64,000 nucleotides of DNA, from the IMG/VR virus record IMGVR_UViG_3300021963_000038, positions 1 to 64,000 of that record. The stretch is one strand, 5' to 3'. The DNA comes from a virus. Below, one piece after another: positions 32,650-41,322 of this stretch. The number at the start of each line of letters is the position of its first letter. Position 1 is the first letter of the stretch. The position numbers were made by a program, and so were the translations under genes. The notes beneath the pieces were generated by a model. It made no database searches. It was not told the DNA's origin and worked only from the letters and a program-made list of their open reading frames with translations.

Positions 32650-34293
32650 ATGGCAAATACAGTAATTCAACTAAAGTGGTCTGACGTAACATCAGCACCA
32701 ACTAGCTTAAATGTCGGTGAGGCGGCATATTCAAATACCTCACATAAGTTATACATCGGTGATACTGCTGGTAATGTATTAACTATTGGTGGTAAGTATT
32801 TTACAGACCAACAAGGTCTAATATTTACAAAAACCAACGTAGCATTTGATACTGCCAATAGTGCGGCTTCATATGCTAACGCAGCCTTTACTGCGGCTAA
32901 TACTGGTGGTGCAGGTGCTGCATATGCAAATGCGGCTTTTGCAACTGCTAACTCAGCTGCATCTTATGGTAATTCTGGTTTTGCAGTTGCCAATAGTGCA
33001 GCTTCTTATGCCAACTCATCATTTATTTTAGCTAATGGTCATTCAGGAATTATTAATTCTGCTGCATCATATGCTAACTCTGGTTTTTCTGCTGCCAATA
33101 GTGCATCAACTTATGCAAATGCGGCTTTCTTACAGGCGAATACACCAAGTTATGTATCTAACTCAGCTGCATCATATGCTAACTCAGGATTTGCGGTAGC
33201 CAATTCTGGTTCATCTTATGCAAATAGTGCTTTCACTCGTGCTAATAATAGTATCAATGCAAACACAGGCGGTACAATTACTGCCGATTTGGTTATTACT
33301 GGTAACTTAACTGTTCAAGGTAATACAACATATGTTAATACTCAAACAATCACCACACAAGATTCGTTAATTCGTCTTGCTAATAACAATACTGTTGGTG
33401 ATACAGTTGATATTGGTATTTACGGTGCATATAATCCAGGTAGTGGTGTAAAATATACTGGTCTTGTTAGACAAGCTGGTGCGAATTATTTCTTATTCCA
33501 AAATATTACTACTGACCCAACAGCAAACGTATTAGCTCCTGGGTCATTAACTGCTGCTAACACAGGCACATTGACTGCCAATTTAACTTCATATGCCGTT
33601 TCTATTAATGGTGTTGATGTTGAAACAAATGAAAATAGAATTTTCACACAAGCAAATTCTGCATATGCAACAGCCAATAGTGCAGCCAATTATGCTAATT
33701 CCGCTTTCTTGGCTGCCAACACACCAAGTTATGTAGCAAACTCAGCTGCAAGTTATGCAAATAGTGGATTCGCAGTTGCAAATAGTTCTGCAAGTTATGC
33801 TAACTCTGCATTTGGTTTAGGCAACTCTGCATTTGCAGTTGCTAATAGTGCCGCTAGTTACGCAAATAGTGGATTTGCTGTTGCTAATAGTTCTGCTTCA
33901 TATGCTAATTCTGGATTTGCAGTTGCTAACTCGGCCGCATCTTATGCTAACTCTGGATTTGCTAAAGCAAATACGGACTTCACCAACATCAGTATTAGTG
34001 CTGCTGATTATGGTTCAGCTTCAGCAGTTGCCGCATTTAAAGTTGAAGCAAATGGTCGTATCAGTTCTGCTAACTCAACTACAATTGCAATCGCAGCTTC
34101 ACAAATTACTTCTGGTACATTAGGTGTTGCACGAGGCGGTACTGGTGCTGGTACATTTACAAACAATGGTGTTTTATTGGGTCAAGGTACTAGTGCGTTT
34201 AGTACAGCATCATCTTCAACTGAAGGTCATGTATTGACTATCAATGCTTCTGGTGTTCCGACATTCTCACATTTACAAGGTGGAACATTTTAA
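32650..34293 (+). CDS. Long tail fibre protein with Ala-Asn-Ser repeats
   Basis: A 547-residue protein. Residues 1-60 (VIQLKWSDVTSAPTSLNVGE, YSNTSHKLYIGDTAGNVLTI) are a head shared in outline with the fibre at 34800 (both begin MANTVIQLK). Two long runs of the 14-residue repeat (NSAASYANSGFAVA type) flank a beta domain at about 195-300 (ITGNLTVQGNTTYVNTQTIT, then DSLIRLANNNTVGDTVDIGI). The end has VARGGTGAGTFTNNGVLLGQ, a common phage fibre motif, and SHLQGGTF. The repeats probably form a trimeric shaft. The overall order resembles the fibre at 35742. Confidence 0.8.
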   Translation: MANTVIQLKWSDVTSAPTSLNVGEAAYSNTSHKLYIGDTAGNVLTIGGKYFTDQQGLIFTKTNVAFDTANSAASYANAAFTAANTGGAGAAYANAAFATANSAASYGNSGFAVANSAASYANSSFILANGHSGIINSAASYANSGFSAANSASTYANAAFLQANTPSYVSNSAASYANSGFAVANSGSSYANSAFTRANNSINANTGGTITADLVITGNLTVQGNTTYVNTQTITTQDSLIRLANNNTVGDTVDIGIYGAYNPGSGVKYTGLVRQAGANYFLFQNITTDPTANVLAPGSLTAANTGTLTANLTSYAVSINGVDVETNENRIFTQANSAYATANSAANYANSAFLAANTPSYVANSAASYANSGFAVANSSASYANSAFGLGNSAFAVANSAASYANSGFAVANSSASYANSGFAVANSAASYANSGFAKANTDFTNISISAADYGSASAVAAFKVEANGRISSANSTTIAIAASQITSGTLGVARGGTGAGTFTNNGVLLGQGTSAFSTASSSTEGHVLTINASGVPTFSHLQGGTF

Positions 34294-34314
34294 TTATTAT
34301 GAAAAGGAATCGTT

Positions 34315-34800
34315 ATGAGTGTAGAATTTTCAAATGTATATCAAGAGGTTCTGCTTGAAAACTTAGATGTAATACTCAAGCAGAATTTTCTATTTCAAGC
34401 AAAATTAAAAATGTTTGAAAGAGAAATTGGTTTTCGTGCAGAGATGCAGGCAAAAATTGATGAGCTTACAGTAAAACACCAAGAGGCTTTGGAACAAATT
34501 GGCCAAACACAACATTATAAGGTACAAGCGGAAAGTAATGATGCAATAGTTCAAGAGAAATCTAGAATTCAATCTGCTTTAAATGATACCATGCGAGAGC
34601 TTGGTGTAACAAAAAATTCATTGGAATCAAAAGAAAAAGAAGTAGAAGAAATGAAATCTCGTATTTCGGAACTAGAAAAATTAATTCCACCCGCACCTAA
34701 AGTTGTCAAAAAAGTTACTGTAAAGACTGAAGAAAAGCCTGTTGAAATTTCTGCTACTGAAACCGATAAAATAAAGGTTGAGGTTGGCGGTACATTTTAA
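34315..34800 (+). CDS. Coiled-coil protein between fibre genes
   Basis: A 161-residue, strongly helical protein. Residues about 25-125 have a coiled-coil pattern with many Lys/Glu/Gln (FEREIGFRAEMQAKIDELTV, LGVTKNSLESKEKEVEEMKS). A proline/valine-rich basic linker follows (PPAPKVVKKVTVKTEEKP), then a short end KVEVGGTF that resembles the GGTF end of the previous fibre. The position suggests a fibre-associated rod or assembly chaperone; function is unknown. The stop overlaps the next start (TAATG). Its leader shares 16 identical bases with that of the gene at 6550. Confidence 0.7.
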   Translation: MSVEFSNVYQEVLLENLDVILKQNFLFQAKLKMFEREIGFRAEMQAKIDELTVKHQEALEQIGQTQHYKVQAESNDAIVQEKSRIQSALNDTMRELGVTKNSLESKEKEVEEMKSRISELEKLIPPAPKVVKKVTVKTEEKPVEISATETDKIKVEVGGTF

Positions 34801-35732
34801 TGGCAAACACAGTAATACAACTTAAACATTCAACCTTAACAGGTAATGTTCCGCCATCGCTTGCTAATGGTGAAATTTCCATTAACAGTCGTGATGGAAA
34901 GTTTTTCTATTCCACTCCCGCCGGTGCAATCATCACTCATTATCCTTATTTGGGACCAGCAGGTCTCAATAAGGAAGTTCAATTTAATGATTCGGGAACT
35001 CTTGGTAGCAGTTCAGGTTTAACTTTTGATAAAGCAACCGGATTACTATCTTCCACTTTATTAAAATCAACACAATCTTCTGGTGATGAAGGTGGACAAA
35101 TTGATTTAGCTTTAGCTGCAACAAACCAATCACTAAGTGGTGCAGTTGCTATTGATATATTTCAAAATAAATTAAGAATTTTTGAAACTACTGGCACCAA
35201 TCGTGGTGTCTATATTGATATAGCGAATGGTGCGTCTGCTGGAGTAGGAACAAACTTATTAGCACCAAATTCATCTACTGATGGTTGGGCAAGAGGTCAA
35301 GCTAACGCATCTTTTGCAACTGCTAATAGTGCAGCTAGTTATGCCAATTCAGCTTTTGCACAAGCAAACTCAGCGTCAGGTGCTGCAGCTGCATCTTCAT
35401 ACGCAAATTCCGCATTTGCAAAAGCCAATACCGCTCAATCAACCGCATCTAGTGCCGCTAGTGCGGCCGCAGCTGCTCAATCTACTGCGGATGCAGCGTA
35501 TAACACCAATGATTTTGCTTCAATATATACGCCAAATAATTCTGTTACTGTTACGGCATCTGCTAGAAATGATACGTTCACAATCGTTGGTGAATCTGGT
35601 GTTGCAGTTTGGGGTAATTCTGGGACTAAAACAATCGCAATAGCTGGTACTCCAGGTGCTCAAGGATTGACTGTTGATTATGGGTTTGTTGCGGATCCTT
35701 TATATTATGCCATTGATTACGGAACACTATAA
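34800..35732 (+). CDS. Tail fibre protein with short Ala-Asn-Ser repeats
   Basis: A 310-residue protein. The head (VIQLKHSTLTGNVPPSLANG, EISINSRDGKFFYSTPAGAI) is the type found at the base of many phage fibres (V..K.S...G..P..L..GE..IN..DGK.FY). EVQFNDSGTLGSSSGLTFDK follows, a well-known fibre motif. Residues about 170-225 hold YANSAFAQANSASGAAAASS repeats that grade into Ala/Ser/Gln repeats. The end is TVDYGFVADPLYYAIDYGTL. It is probably an adaptor or shaft fibre. Confidence 0.8.
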   Translation: MANTVIQLKHSTLTGNVPPSLANGEISINSRDGKFFYSTPAGAIITHYPYLGPAGLNKEVQFNDSGTLGSSSGLTFDKATGLLSSTLLKSTQSSGDEGGQIDLALAATNQSLSGAVAIDIFQNKLRIFETTGTNRGVYIDIANGASAGVGTNLLAPNSSTDGWARGQANASFATANSAASYANSAFAQANSASGAAAASSYANSAFAKANTAQSTASSAASAAAAAQSTADAAYNTNDFASIYTPNNSVTVTASARNDTFTIVGESGVAVWGNSGTKTIAIAGTPGAQGLTVDYGFVADPLYYAIDYGTL

Positions 35733-35735
35733 ATA
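35728..35735 (+). promoter_or_regulatory. T4-type late promoter box
   Basis: TATAAATA, a full consensus match, overlaps the stop of the preceding gene and ends six bases before the ATG at 35742. No ribosome site lies in between. Confidence 0.65.
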
Positions 35736-35741
35736 ACTATT

Positions 35742-37598
35742 ATGTCAACACAAGTTCAATTTAGACGGGGCAATACATCACAGACTAGCACATTCACTGG
35801 TGCTACGGCTGAGATTACTGTTGATACCGATAAGAAAACGATAGTTGTCCATGACGGAACAACTGTTGGTGGTTTTGCTTTAGCTAGAGAAAATTCAAGT
35901 AATACTGCTGGCTCATATGCCAACTCCGCATATGCAACTGCCAACTCTGCCGCTAGTTATGCTAATGCAGCTTTCGCTGTTGCTAATTCAGATACTTCAG
36001 CCGCAAATACTGGTGCTGCCTATGCCAATTCGGCATTTGCTGTATCAAATAGTGCCGCTAGTTATGCAAATAGTGGATTTGCCGTTGCTAACTCATCAGC
36101 AAGTTATGCCAATTCAGGATTCATAACTGCTAATAGTGCTGGTGTATATGCTAATAGTGCGTTTGCTGCGGCTAATGCAGCTACTGCTACCGATGCAACA
36201 CAAAATACTAATATTACAAATGCTGGTACATATGCTAATGCTGGTTTTGCAGTAGCCAATTCAGCATCATCATATGCAAATGCGGCCTTTTTGCAGGCAA
36301 ACACACCAAGCTATACTGCTAATTCAGCTGCTAGTTATGCTAATTCAGCATTTGGTATTGCAAATAATGCCTTTACTTCAAGTAATGGTGCAATTGTTTG
36401 GTCTACTGCCAACTCTGCAGCAAGTTATGCCAATTCAGGATTCATAACTGCTAATTCAGCTGCTAGTTATGCTAATGCAGCTTTTGCTTCAGCAAATTTA
36501 ATTAATGGTGTTGACTTAACACAAAATACCAACATTTCTTCTGCTGCTTCATATGCTAACTCTGCTTTCTTACAAGCAAATACTCCTAGTAATGTATCAA
36601 ATTCAGCCGCAAGTTATGCTAACTCTGCGTTCACTAGAGCTAATAATAGTATCAACGCAAATACTGGTGGCACAATTTCTGGTGATTTAAGTATTACTGG
36701 TAATTTAACTGTAACAGGTTTAACAACTTATACAAATACTACAACTGTATTGATTGCTGATAATATTATCACACTTAATGCAGCTATTAGTCAATCAGGT
36801 CAACCAGCAGTAAATGCTGGTATTGAAATTGACCGTGGCGCACAACCAAATTCTTCATTCTTATGGATTGAAACTTCAGGCAAATGGGCGGCAAACAATG
36901 GTAACAATACAATATTCATTGCAGCTGATTCAGCAGAATCATATGCTAATGCAGCTTTTGCTTCAGCAAATTTAATTAATGGTGTTGACTTAACACAAAA
37001 TACCAATATTACAAATGCAGGCACTTATGCTAACGCAGCTTTCTTACAAGCAAACACTCCATCATATGTTGCAAATAGTGCCGCTAGTTACGCCAATTCT
37101 GGATTTGCGGTAGCGAATAGTGGCAGTTCATATGCTAACTCGGCTTTCTTAGTTGCTAATAATGGTGTTGGTATTGATGTTACACAGAATACCAATATTA
37201 CAAACGCAGGCACTTATGCTAATTCGGGATTTGCTGTTGCTAATTCTGCTGCCATTTATGCTAATTCTGCTTTCTTATCAGCAAATACTCCTAGTAATGT
37301 AGCAAACTCTGCGGCTTTGTATGCTAACTCCGCTTTCGCAGCAGCAAACAATTCATCGTCTGCCGGTTCTTACGGTAACTCTGCATTTGCTGTTGCTAAT
37401 TCATCAGCATCTTATGCAAATAGTGCTTTTGCAAAAGCTAATACAGATTTTACAAATATTTCAATAACGGATGGCACATATGGTAATTCAACATATTATC
37501 CTGTTATTACTGTTTCTGCAAATGGTAGAGTTAATGTTGTAACAACTCAAGTAGTAACTGACCCAAGTGCTATCGCATTTGCCATTGCTTTAGGATAA
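35742..37598 (+). CDS. Longest Ala-Asn-Ser repeat tail fibre
   Basis: A 618-residue protein. The head (TQVQFRRGNTSQTSTFTGAT, EITVDTDKKTIVVHDGTTVG) is the widespread phage fibre N-terminal motif. Most of the rest is the 14-residue repeat with variants such as FLQANTPSYVANSAASYANS and TQNTNITNAGTYANSGFAVA. A central beta domain at about 305-380 (SGDLSITGNLTVTGLTTYTN, LIADNIITLNAAISQSGQPA) matches the equivalent domain in the fibre at 32650. The end TDGTYGNSTYYPVITVSANG matches the fibre at 21008, and the last residues (AIAFAIALG) match the protein at 20114. It ends four bases before gp13. Confidence 0.8.
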   Translation: MSTQVQFRRGNTSQTSTFTGATAEITVDTDKKTIVVHDGTTVGGFALARENSSNTAGSYANSAYATANSAASYANAAFAVANSDTSAANTGAAYANSAFAVSNSAASYANSGFAVANSSASYANSGFITANSAGVYANSAFAAANAATATDATQNTNITNAGTYANAGFAVANSASSYANAAFLQANTPSYTANSAASYANSAFGIANNAFTSSNGAIVWSTANSAASYANSGFITANSAASYANAAFASANLINGVDLTQNTNISSAASYANSAFLQANTPSNVSNSAASYANSAFTRANNSINANTGGTISGDLSITGNLTVTGLTTYTNTTTVLIADNIITLNAAISQSGQPAVNAGIEIDRGAQPNSSFLWIETSGKWAANNGNNTIFIAADSAESYANAAFASANLINGVDLTQNTNITNAGTYANAAFLQANTPSYVANSAASYANSGFAVANSGSSYANSAFLVANNGVGIDVTQNTNITNAGTYANSGFAVANSAAIYANSAFLSANTPSNVANSAALYANSAFAAANNSSSAGSYGNSAFAVANSSASYANSAFAKANTDFTNISITDGTYGNSTYYPVITVSANGRVNVVTTQVVTDPSAIAFAIALG

Positions 37599-37601
37599 AA
37601 T

Positions 37602-38558
37602 ATGTCAAAACCAGCAACAAGAGCACAATTTAAAACTTACTGTTTGAGAGAACTTGGTTTTCCTGTTATCGAAATAAATGTCGATGATGACCAAGTGGAA
37701 GACCGTATTGATGAAGCACTATCATTTTGGAATGACTATCATTTTGATGGTCAACAAAAAATGTATATGAAACATCAAATTACGGCAGAAGATATTAACC
37801 GCCGTTGGATTTATTGTCCTGATGCCGTATCTTTTGTAACTGGTATATTTCCATTTGACCAATCAAACGCATCTATCAATATGTTTGATTTGCGTTATCA
37901 ATTGCGTTTGCATGACCTTTATGACTTCACATCGGTATCGTATGTGTCATATGAAATTACCATGCAACACATTCGTACATTAAATTTATTGTTCTCTGGT
38001 ACACCACAATTTAGATTTAATCGCCATCAAAATAAAGTATTTCTTGATATTGATTGGACAAGAGATGTTCTTATTGGTCAATATGTAATTGTTGAATGTT
38101 ATCGAAAACTTGTACCAGATACAGTAACAATATCTGGCAAAATTACATATACGGCCAATTCAAATACCATTACAGGTTATGGTACAACATTTGACCAAGA
38201 ACTCATGGAAAATGATTTCATTACTTTAAATGGTGTTGACACAATTCAAATTTCTACAATCAACTCACCAACATCAATTACTGTTCGTGGTCCATTTGCA
38301 AATAGTGCGGCAAATACAACTGCAACAATTGCTGGTAACTCTGATGTTTGGAATGATAGATATCTAAAAAAATATGGTACTGCATTAATTAAAAGACAAT
38401 GGGGAGCTAATCTCAAAAAGTTTGCTGGTATACAAATGCCAGGTGGTGTAACTTTAAATGGTCAACAAATATATGATGAAGCCATTGCTGAGATTAAGGA
38501 ACTAGAAGAAGAAATGTATGTGGTTAATGCCTTGCCAACTGAGATAATGATGGGTTGA
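37602..38558 (+). CDS. 13: Neck protein gp13
   Basis: A 318-residue homologue of T4 gp13 (309), which with gp14 forms the neck that closes the filled head and accepts the tail. Conserved parts are FKTYCLRELGFPVIEINVDD, DDQVEDRIDEALSFWNDYHF near the N-terminus and the C-terminal DRYLKKYGTALIKRQWGANL, KKFAGIQMPGGVTLNGQQIY. Between residues about 180 and 240 lies a beta insert (ISGKITYTANSNTITGYGTT, FDQELMENDFITLNG) of the same type as in the gp7-position protein. Confidence 0.93.
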   Translation: MSKPATRAQFKTYCLRELGFPVIEINVDDDQVEDRIDEALSFWNDYHFDGQQKMYMKHQITAEDINRRWIYCPDAVSFVTGIFPFDQSNASINMFDLRYQLRLHDLYDFTSVSYVSYEITMQHIRTLNLLFSGTPQFRFNRHQNKVFLDIDWTRDVLIGQYVIVECYRKLVPDTVTISGKITYTANSNTITGYGTTFDQELMENDFITLNGVDTIQISTINSPTSITVRGPFANSAANTTATIAGNSDVWNDRYLKKYGTALIKRQWGANLKKFAGIQMPGGVTLNGQQIYDEAIAEIKELEEEMYVVNALPTEIMMG

Positions 38559-38564
38559 TAATGA

Positions 38565-39455
38565 ATGGCAACGAACTTTTACTTTAATCCTTTTCCGATA
38601 AATCAAATTACCAGCGAGCAATTGCTGGTGGAAGACCTCGTCATCGAGGCTATGGGTATTTACGGCATGGATGTTTATTATATGCCAAGGTCATCTGGTG
38701 ATGAAGTAGATTTGCTTTATGGTGAAGATACACTGAAACAATATACATCAGCATACCCACTTGAAATGTATCTTGAAGATGTTACTGGTATGGAAGGTGA
38801 AGGCGATTTTATGTCCAAATTTGGACTTGAGATTCGTGATGAAGTAACTCTGTTAGTTTCTCGCCGTAGATTTTTATATACTGTAAATCAAAGTCGACCA
38901 AATGAAGGTGATTTGGTTTACATTCCAATGTTACAGAATTTCTTTGAGATTACTTTTGTTGAACACGAAAATAATCAAGCAATGTATTACACATTAGGCC
39001 GTGGTCGTGGCGGTAATGTTTATGTGTATGCATTGAAAATGAAACAATGGGTATTCTCTAATGAACTTGTTCTTACAGGTAACGCAGAGATTGATGGTCA
39101 AATTAGAGATGCATACCCAAGAACAAAACTTTCTTTGGCTGCTGGTGGTTCAGGAACATTTGTACCTGACGAAATAGTTTATCAAGGTGCGAATGTTGCA
39201 ACAGCAACAGCTACTGCAACTGTTCATAATTATGTTTCAGGTTCTCAACTATTCATATATCGCACCACAGGAACATTTGCCTCATCTACTCAGGTTAAAG
39301 GCAATACAAGTGGTGCAGTATGGAATGTTAGTGCCACTTCCGACACATCTACAATGGATAATGCATTTGAAGATGTTATTGATAATAATCGTATTGAAAC
39401 TGAAGCCGATGCTGTTATTGACTTCACAGAACATAACCCATTTGGTGAAGCATAA
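38565..39455 (+). CDS. 14: Neck protein gp14
   Basis: A 296-residue homologue of T4 gp14 (256). The start (MATNFYFNPFPINQITSEQL, LVEDLVIEAMGIYGMDVYYM) and the block GLEIRDEVTLLVSRRRFLYT are diagnostic. Residues about 190-260 hold a beta insert (GSGTFVPDEIVYQGANVATA, then VKGNTSGAVWNVS) that explains the extra length and also occurs, in outline, in gp8 and gp15. The end (ADAVIDFTEHNPFGEA) is typical. The gp15 start overlaps its stop (TAATG). Confidence 0.93.
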   Translation: MATNFYFNPFPINQITSEQLLVEDLVIEAMGIYGMDVYYMPRSSGDEVDLLYGEDTLKQYTSAYPLEMYLEDVTGMEGEGDFMSKFGLEIRDEVTLLVSRRRFLYTVNQSRPNEGDLVYIPMLQNFFEITFVEHENNQAMYYTLGRGRGGNVYVYALKMKQWVFSNELVLTGNAEIDGQIRDAYPRTKLSLAAGGSGTFVPDEIVYQGANVATATATATVHNYVSGSQLFIYRTTGTFASSTQVKGNTSGAVWNVSATSDTSTMDNAFEDVIDNNRIETEADAVIDFTEHNPFGEA

Positions 39456-40459
39456 TGTTAGGTAATGCACATTTCTATAATCGTACCATTCGCAAAATTG
39501 TTGTTGCGTTTGGTTCTATGTTTAATGATATTCTTTTGACTCGTTATTCAAAAGACGGACTTACTGCACATGAAATAACCAAAGTGCCATTAAACTATGG
39601 ACCAAAAGAAAAATATTTGGTGCGTATTAATTCTGACCCAACATTAACAAAATCAATAGCCACAACCGTACCTCGTATGAGTTTTAACTTAGACGGTATG
39701 GCATACGACACAACCAGAAAACAACAAACAACATTACAGAATTTTGGGTTTAGTTCAGGAACATTTAAAACTCAATATGTTCCTATTCCATACAATTTTG
39801 ATTTTAGTTTGTCAATCTATGTTCGCAACACAGAAGATGGTACACAAATCTTAGAACAGATATTGCCATTCTTCACACCAGATTTTACGGTCACCATGGA
39901 TTTTATTGCTGACATGGACCAAGTTTACGATATGCCTGTGCTTCTGAATTCAGTAACACCTGAAATTGATTATGAGGGTGAATTGATGAACACAAGATTG
40001 ATTATTTGGAATCTTTCATTTACCGCAAAAGCATACATTTGGCCGCCAGTTAAAACACCTTCTGCGGGCAAATTAATTACACAAGCTAATGTCAACATAT
40101 ATACCGATTCAACGAATCTTGATTCACAGAAAGTTTATGTTAACTTCAATACTGGAACTGGTGTATATACAACAGGTGAAAATATAACTGTTGAAACTCG
40201 TGGAGTTACAGGTAAAGTTTTATACTTTAGTAACACATCAACTGGTGTTCTTGTCTTAACAGATTTGAATAAGAAGATTCAAGCTAACGATAAAATAACT
40301 GGTGTTTATTCAAACTCAACATTTACTGTTACCCGTATTGATACTTCTCCAACAAAAGCTGTTGCAATCGTTGTAACGCCTAATCCGCCTACTGCCAACG
40401 GAAATGGTCCGTATGGTTTTGAAGAAACATTTACAGATTGGCCACAAACTTTAATATGA
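39455..40459 (+). CDS. 15: Tail sheath stabiliser gp15 (tail terminator)
   Basis: A 334-residue homologue of T4 gp15 (272), the hexameric ring that ends the tail and joins it to the neck. Diagnostic parts are FYNRTIRKIVVAFGSMFNDI, KVPLNYGPKEKYLVRINSDP, TVPRMSFNLDGMAYD and the WNLSFTAKAYIWPPVK strand. The C-terminal 100 residues contain an added beta domain (NTGTGVYTTGENITVETRGV, TGKVLYFSNTSTGVLVL) not found in T4. The ATGA overlap with gp16 couples their translation. Confidence 0.92.
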   Translation: MLGNAHFYNRTIRKIVVAFGSMFNDILLTRYSKDGLTAHEITKVPLNYGPKEKYLVRINSDPTLTKSIATTVPRMSFNLDGMAYDTTRKQQTTLQNFGFSSGTFKTQYVPIPYNFDFSLSIYVRNTEDGTQILEQILPFFTPDFTVTMDFIADMDQVYDMPVLLNSVTPEIDYEGELMNTRLIIWNLSFTAKAYIWPPVKTPSAGKLITQANVNIYTDSTNLDSQKVYVNFNTGTGVYTTGENITVETRGVTGKVLYFSNTSTGVLVLTDLNKKIQANDKITGVYSNSTFTVTRIDTSPTKAVAIVVTPNPPTANGNGPYGFEETFTDWPQTLI

Positions 40460-40872
40460 GCAAGACAGATAAAAAATTATCAGAAATATTTGATGTTGAC
40501 CCAATTTCAAATGAAGTTGAGGTGGTAACACATACAGAAATTGTACCAATTCAATCTGAAGATGTAGTTGAAACAGATACCGATTATGCTCGTAAAAATA
40601 TCAGAAACTTAATTGATAAAGGTAATGTTGCAGTAGACAATCTGTTACAAGTTTCAAAAGAATCGGAACATCCAAGAGCATATGAAGTTGTTGCTGGTCT
40701 TATGAAAACAATGGCTGACTTAAATAAAGATTTGCTTGAACTACAAAAACGCAAAAAAGATTTGCAACCGCAACTAGATAGTGTATCTAATCGTGGAAGT
40801 ATTACAGTAGAGAAAGCAGTATTTGTTGGTTCAACGGCAGAATTACTTAAACAAATTAGAGATAATAAATAG
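40456..40872 (+). CDS. 16: Small terminase subunit gp16
   Basis: A 138-residue protein (T4 gp16 has 164). I chose the ATG that overlaps the gp15 stop; a TTG six codons upstream is less likely. The acidic N-terminus is followed by two helices (DTDYARKNIRNLIDKGNVAV, DNLLQVSKESEHPRAYEVVA) and a coiled-coil-like KTMADLNKDLLELQKRKKDL, matching the central oligomerisation region of gp16. gp16 forms a ring that recognises DNA and stimulates the gp17 motor. The end (VFVGSTAELLKQIRDNK) is a conserved family element likely to contact gp17. Confidence 0.9.
   Translation: MSKTDKKLSEIFDVDPISNEVEVVTHTEIVPIQSEDVVETDTDYARKNIRNLIDKGNVAVDNLLQVSKESEHPRAYEVVAGLMKTMADLNKDLLELQKRKKDLQPQLDSVSNRGSITVEKAVFVGSTAELLKQIRDNK
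40864..40871 (+). promoter_or_regulatory. T4-type late promoter box
   Basis: AATAAATA overlaps the gp16 stop and ends seven bases before the ATG of the Dps-like gene. It would allow dps and gp17 to be transcribed separately from gp13-gp16. Confidence 0.5.
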
Positions 40873-40878
40873 GTTACT

Positions 40879-41316
40879 ATGGAAACATTAATTCAACAAC
40901 TAAAAGTAATTTTAGGTACAAACTTTGCGTTGTATCTAAAGAGTCATAACTATCATTGGAATATTGAAGGTTCAAATTTTCCACAATATCATTTATTTCT
41001 TGATGGTTTTTATAATGATGTTTGGGCTCAAACAGATGATATCGCTGAACATATTCGCCGTTTAGATGTTTATGCACCTGGTTCTATGCAAAGATTTTTA
41101 GAATTGTCAGATATTGAAGAAGCAGTTGATTCTATTCCATCTGCAATTATTATGATGCAACATTTAAAAGAAGATAATGACCGTTTTATTGTTCACATTC
41201 GTGCAGGTATTGTTGCAGCTAATCAAGCAGATGAACCAGCTATTTCTAATTTTTTACAAGACCTTCTTGGTGCTCATCAGAAAAAAGCGTGGATGTTGCG
41301 TAGTATTATAAAATAA
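40879..41316 (+). CDS. Dps-like ferritin (DNA-protection protein)
   Basis: A 145-residue protein with the Dps/ferritin signature. SHNYHWNIEGSNFPQYHLFL is followed by DGFYNDVWAQTDDIAEHIRR. The expected inter-subunit ferroxidase ligands are present: His26, His38, Asp42, Asp53 and Glu57, in Dps spacing. The C-terminal helix (FLQDLLGAHQKKAWMLRSI) also fits the family. Dps forms 12-subunit cages that oxidise and store iron and may bind DNA. There is no long basic N-terminal tail, so DNA binding is uncertain. The gene sits between the two terminase genes with its own late box, so it is expressed late, with packaging. That position has no T4 counterpart. Confidence 0.85.
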   Translation: METLIQQLKVILGTNFALYLKSHNYHWNIEGSNFPQYHLFLDGFYNDVWAQTDDIAEHIRRLDVYAPGSMQRFLELSDIEEAVDSIPSAIIMMQHLKEDNDRFIVHIRAGIVAANQADEPAISNFLQDLLGAHQKKAWMLRSIIK

Positions 41317-41322
41317 TATAAG

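Noticed and set aside
32850-37450. CRISPR-like array suggested by the regular repeats
   Set aside because: The repeats are in-frame codons for a 14-residue protein repeat within open genes, with no constant-length spacers.
40438-40455. TTG start for gp16
   Set aside because: The ATG at 40456 forms the ATGA overlap with the gp15 stop, the common coupling in this genome.
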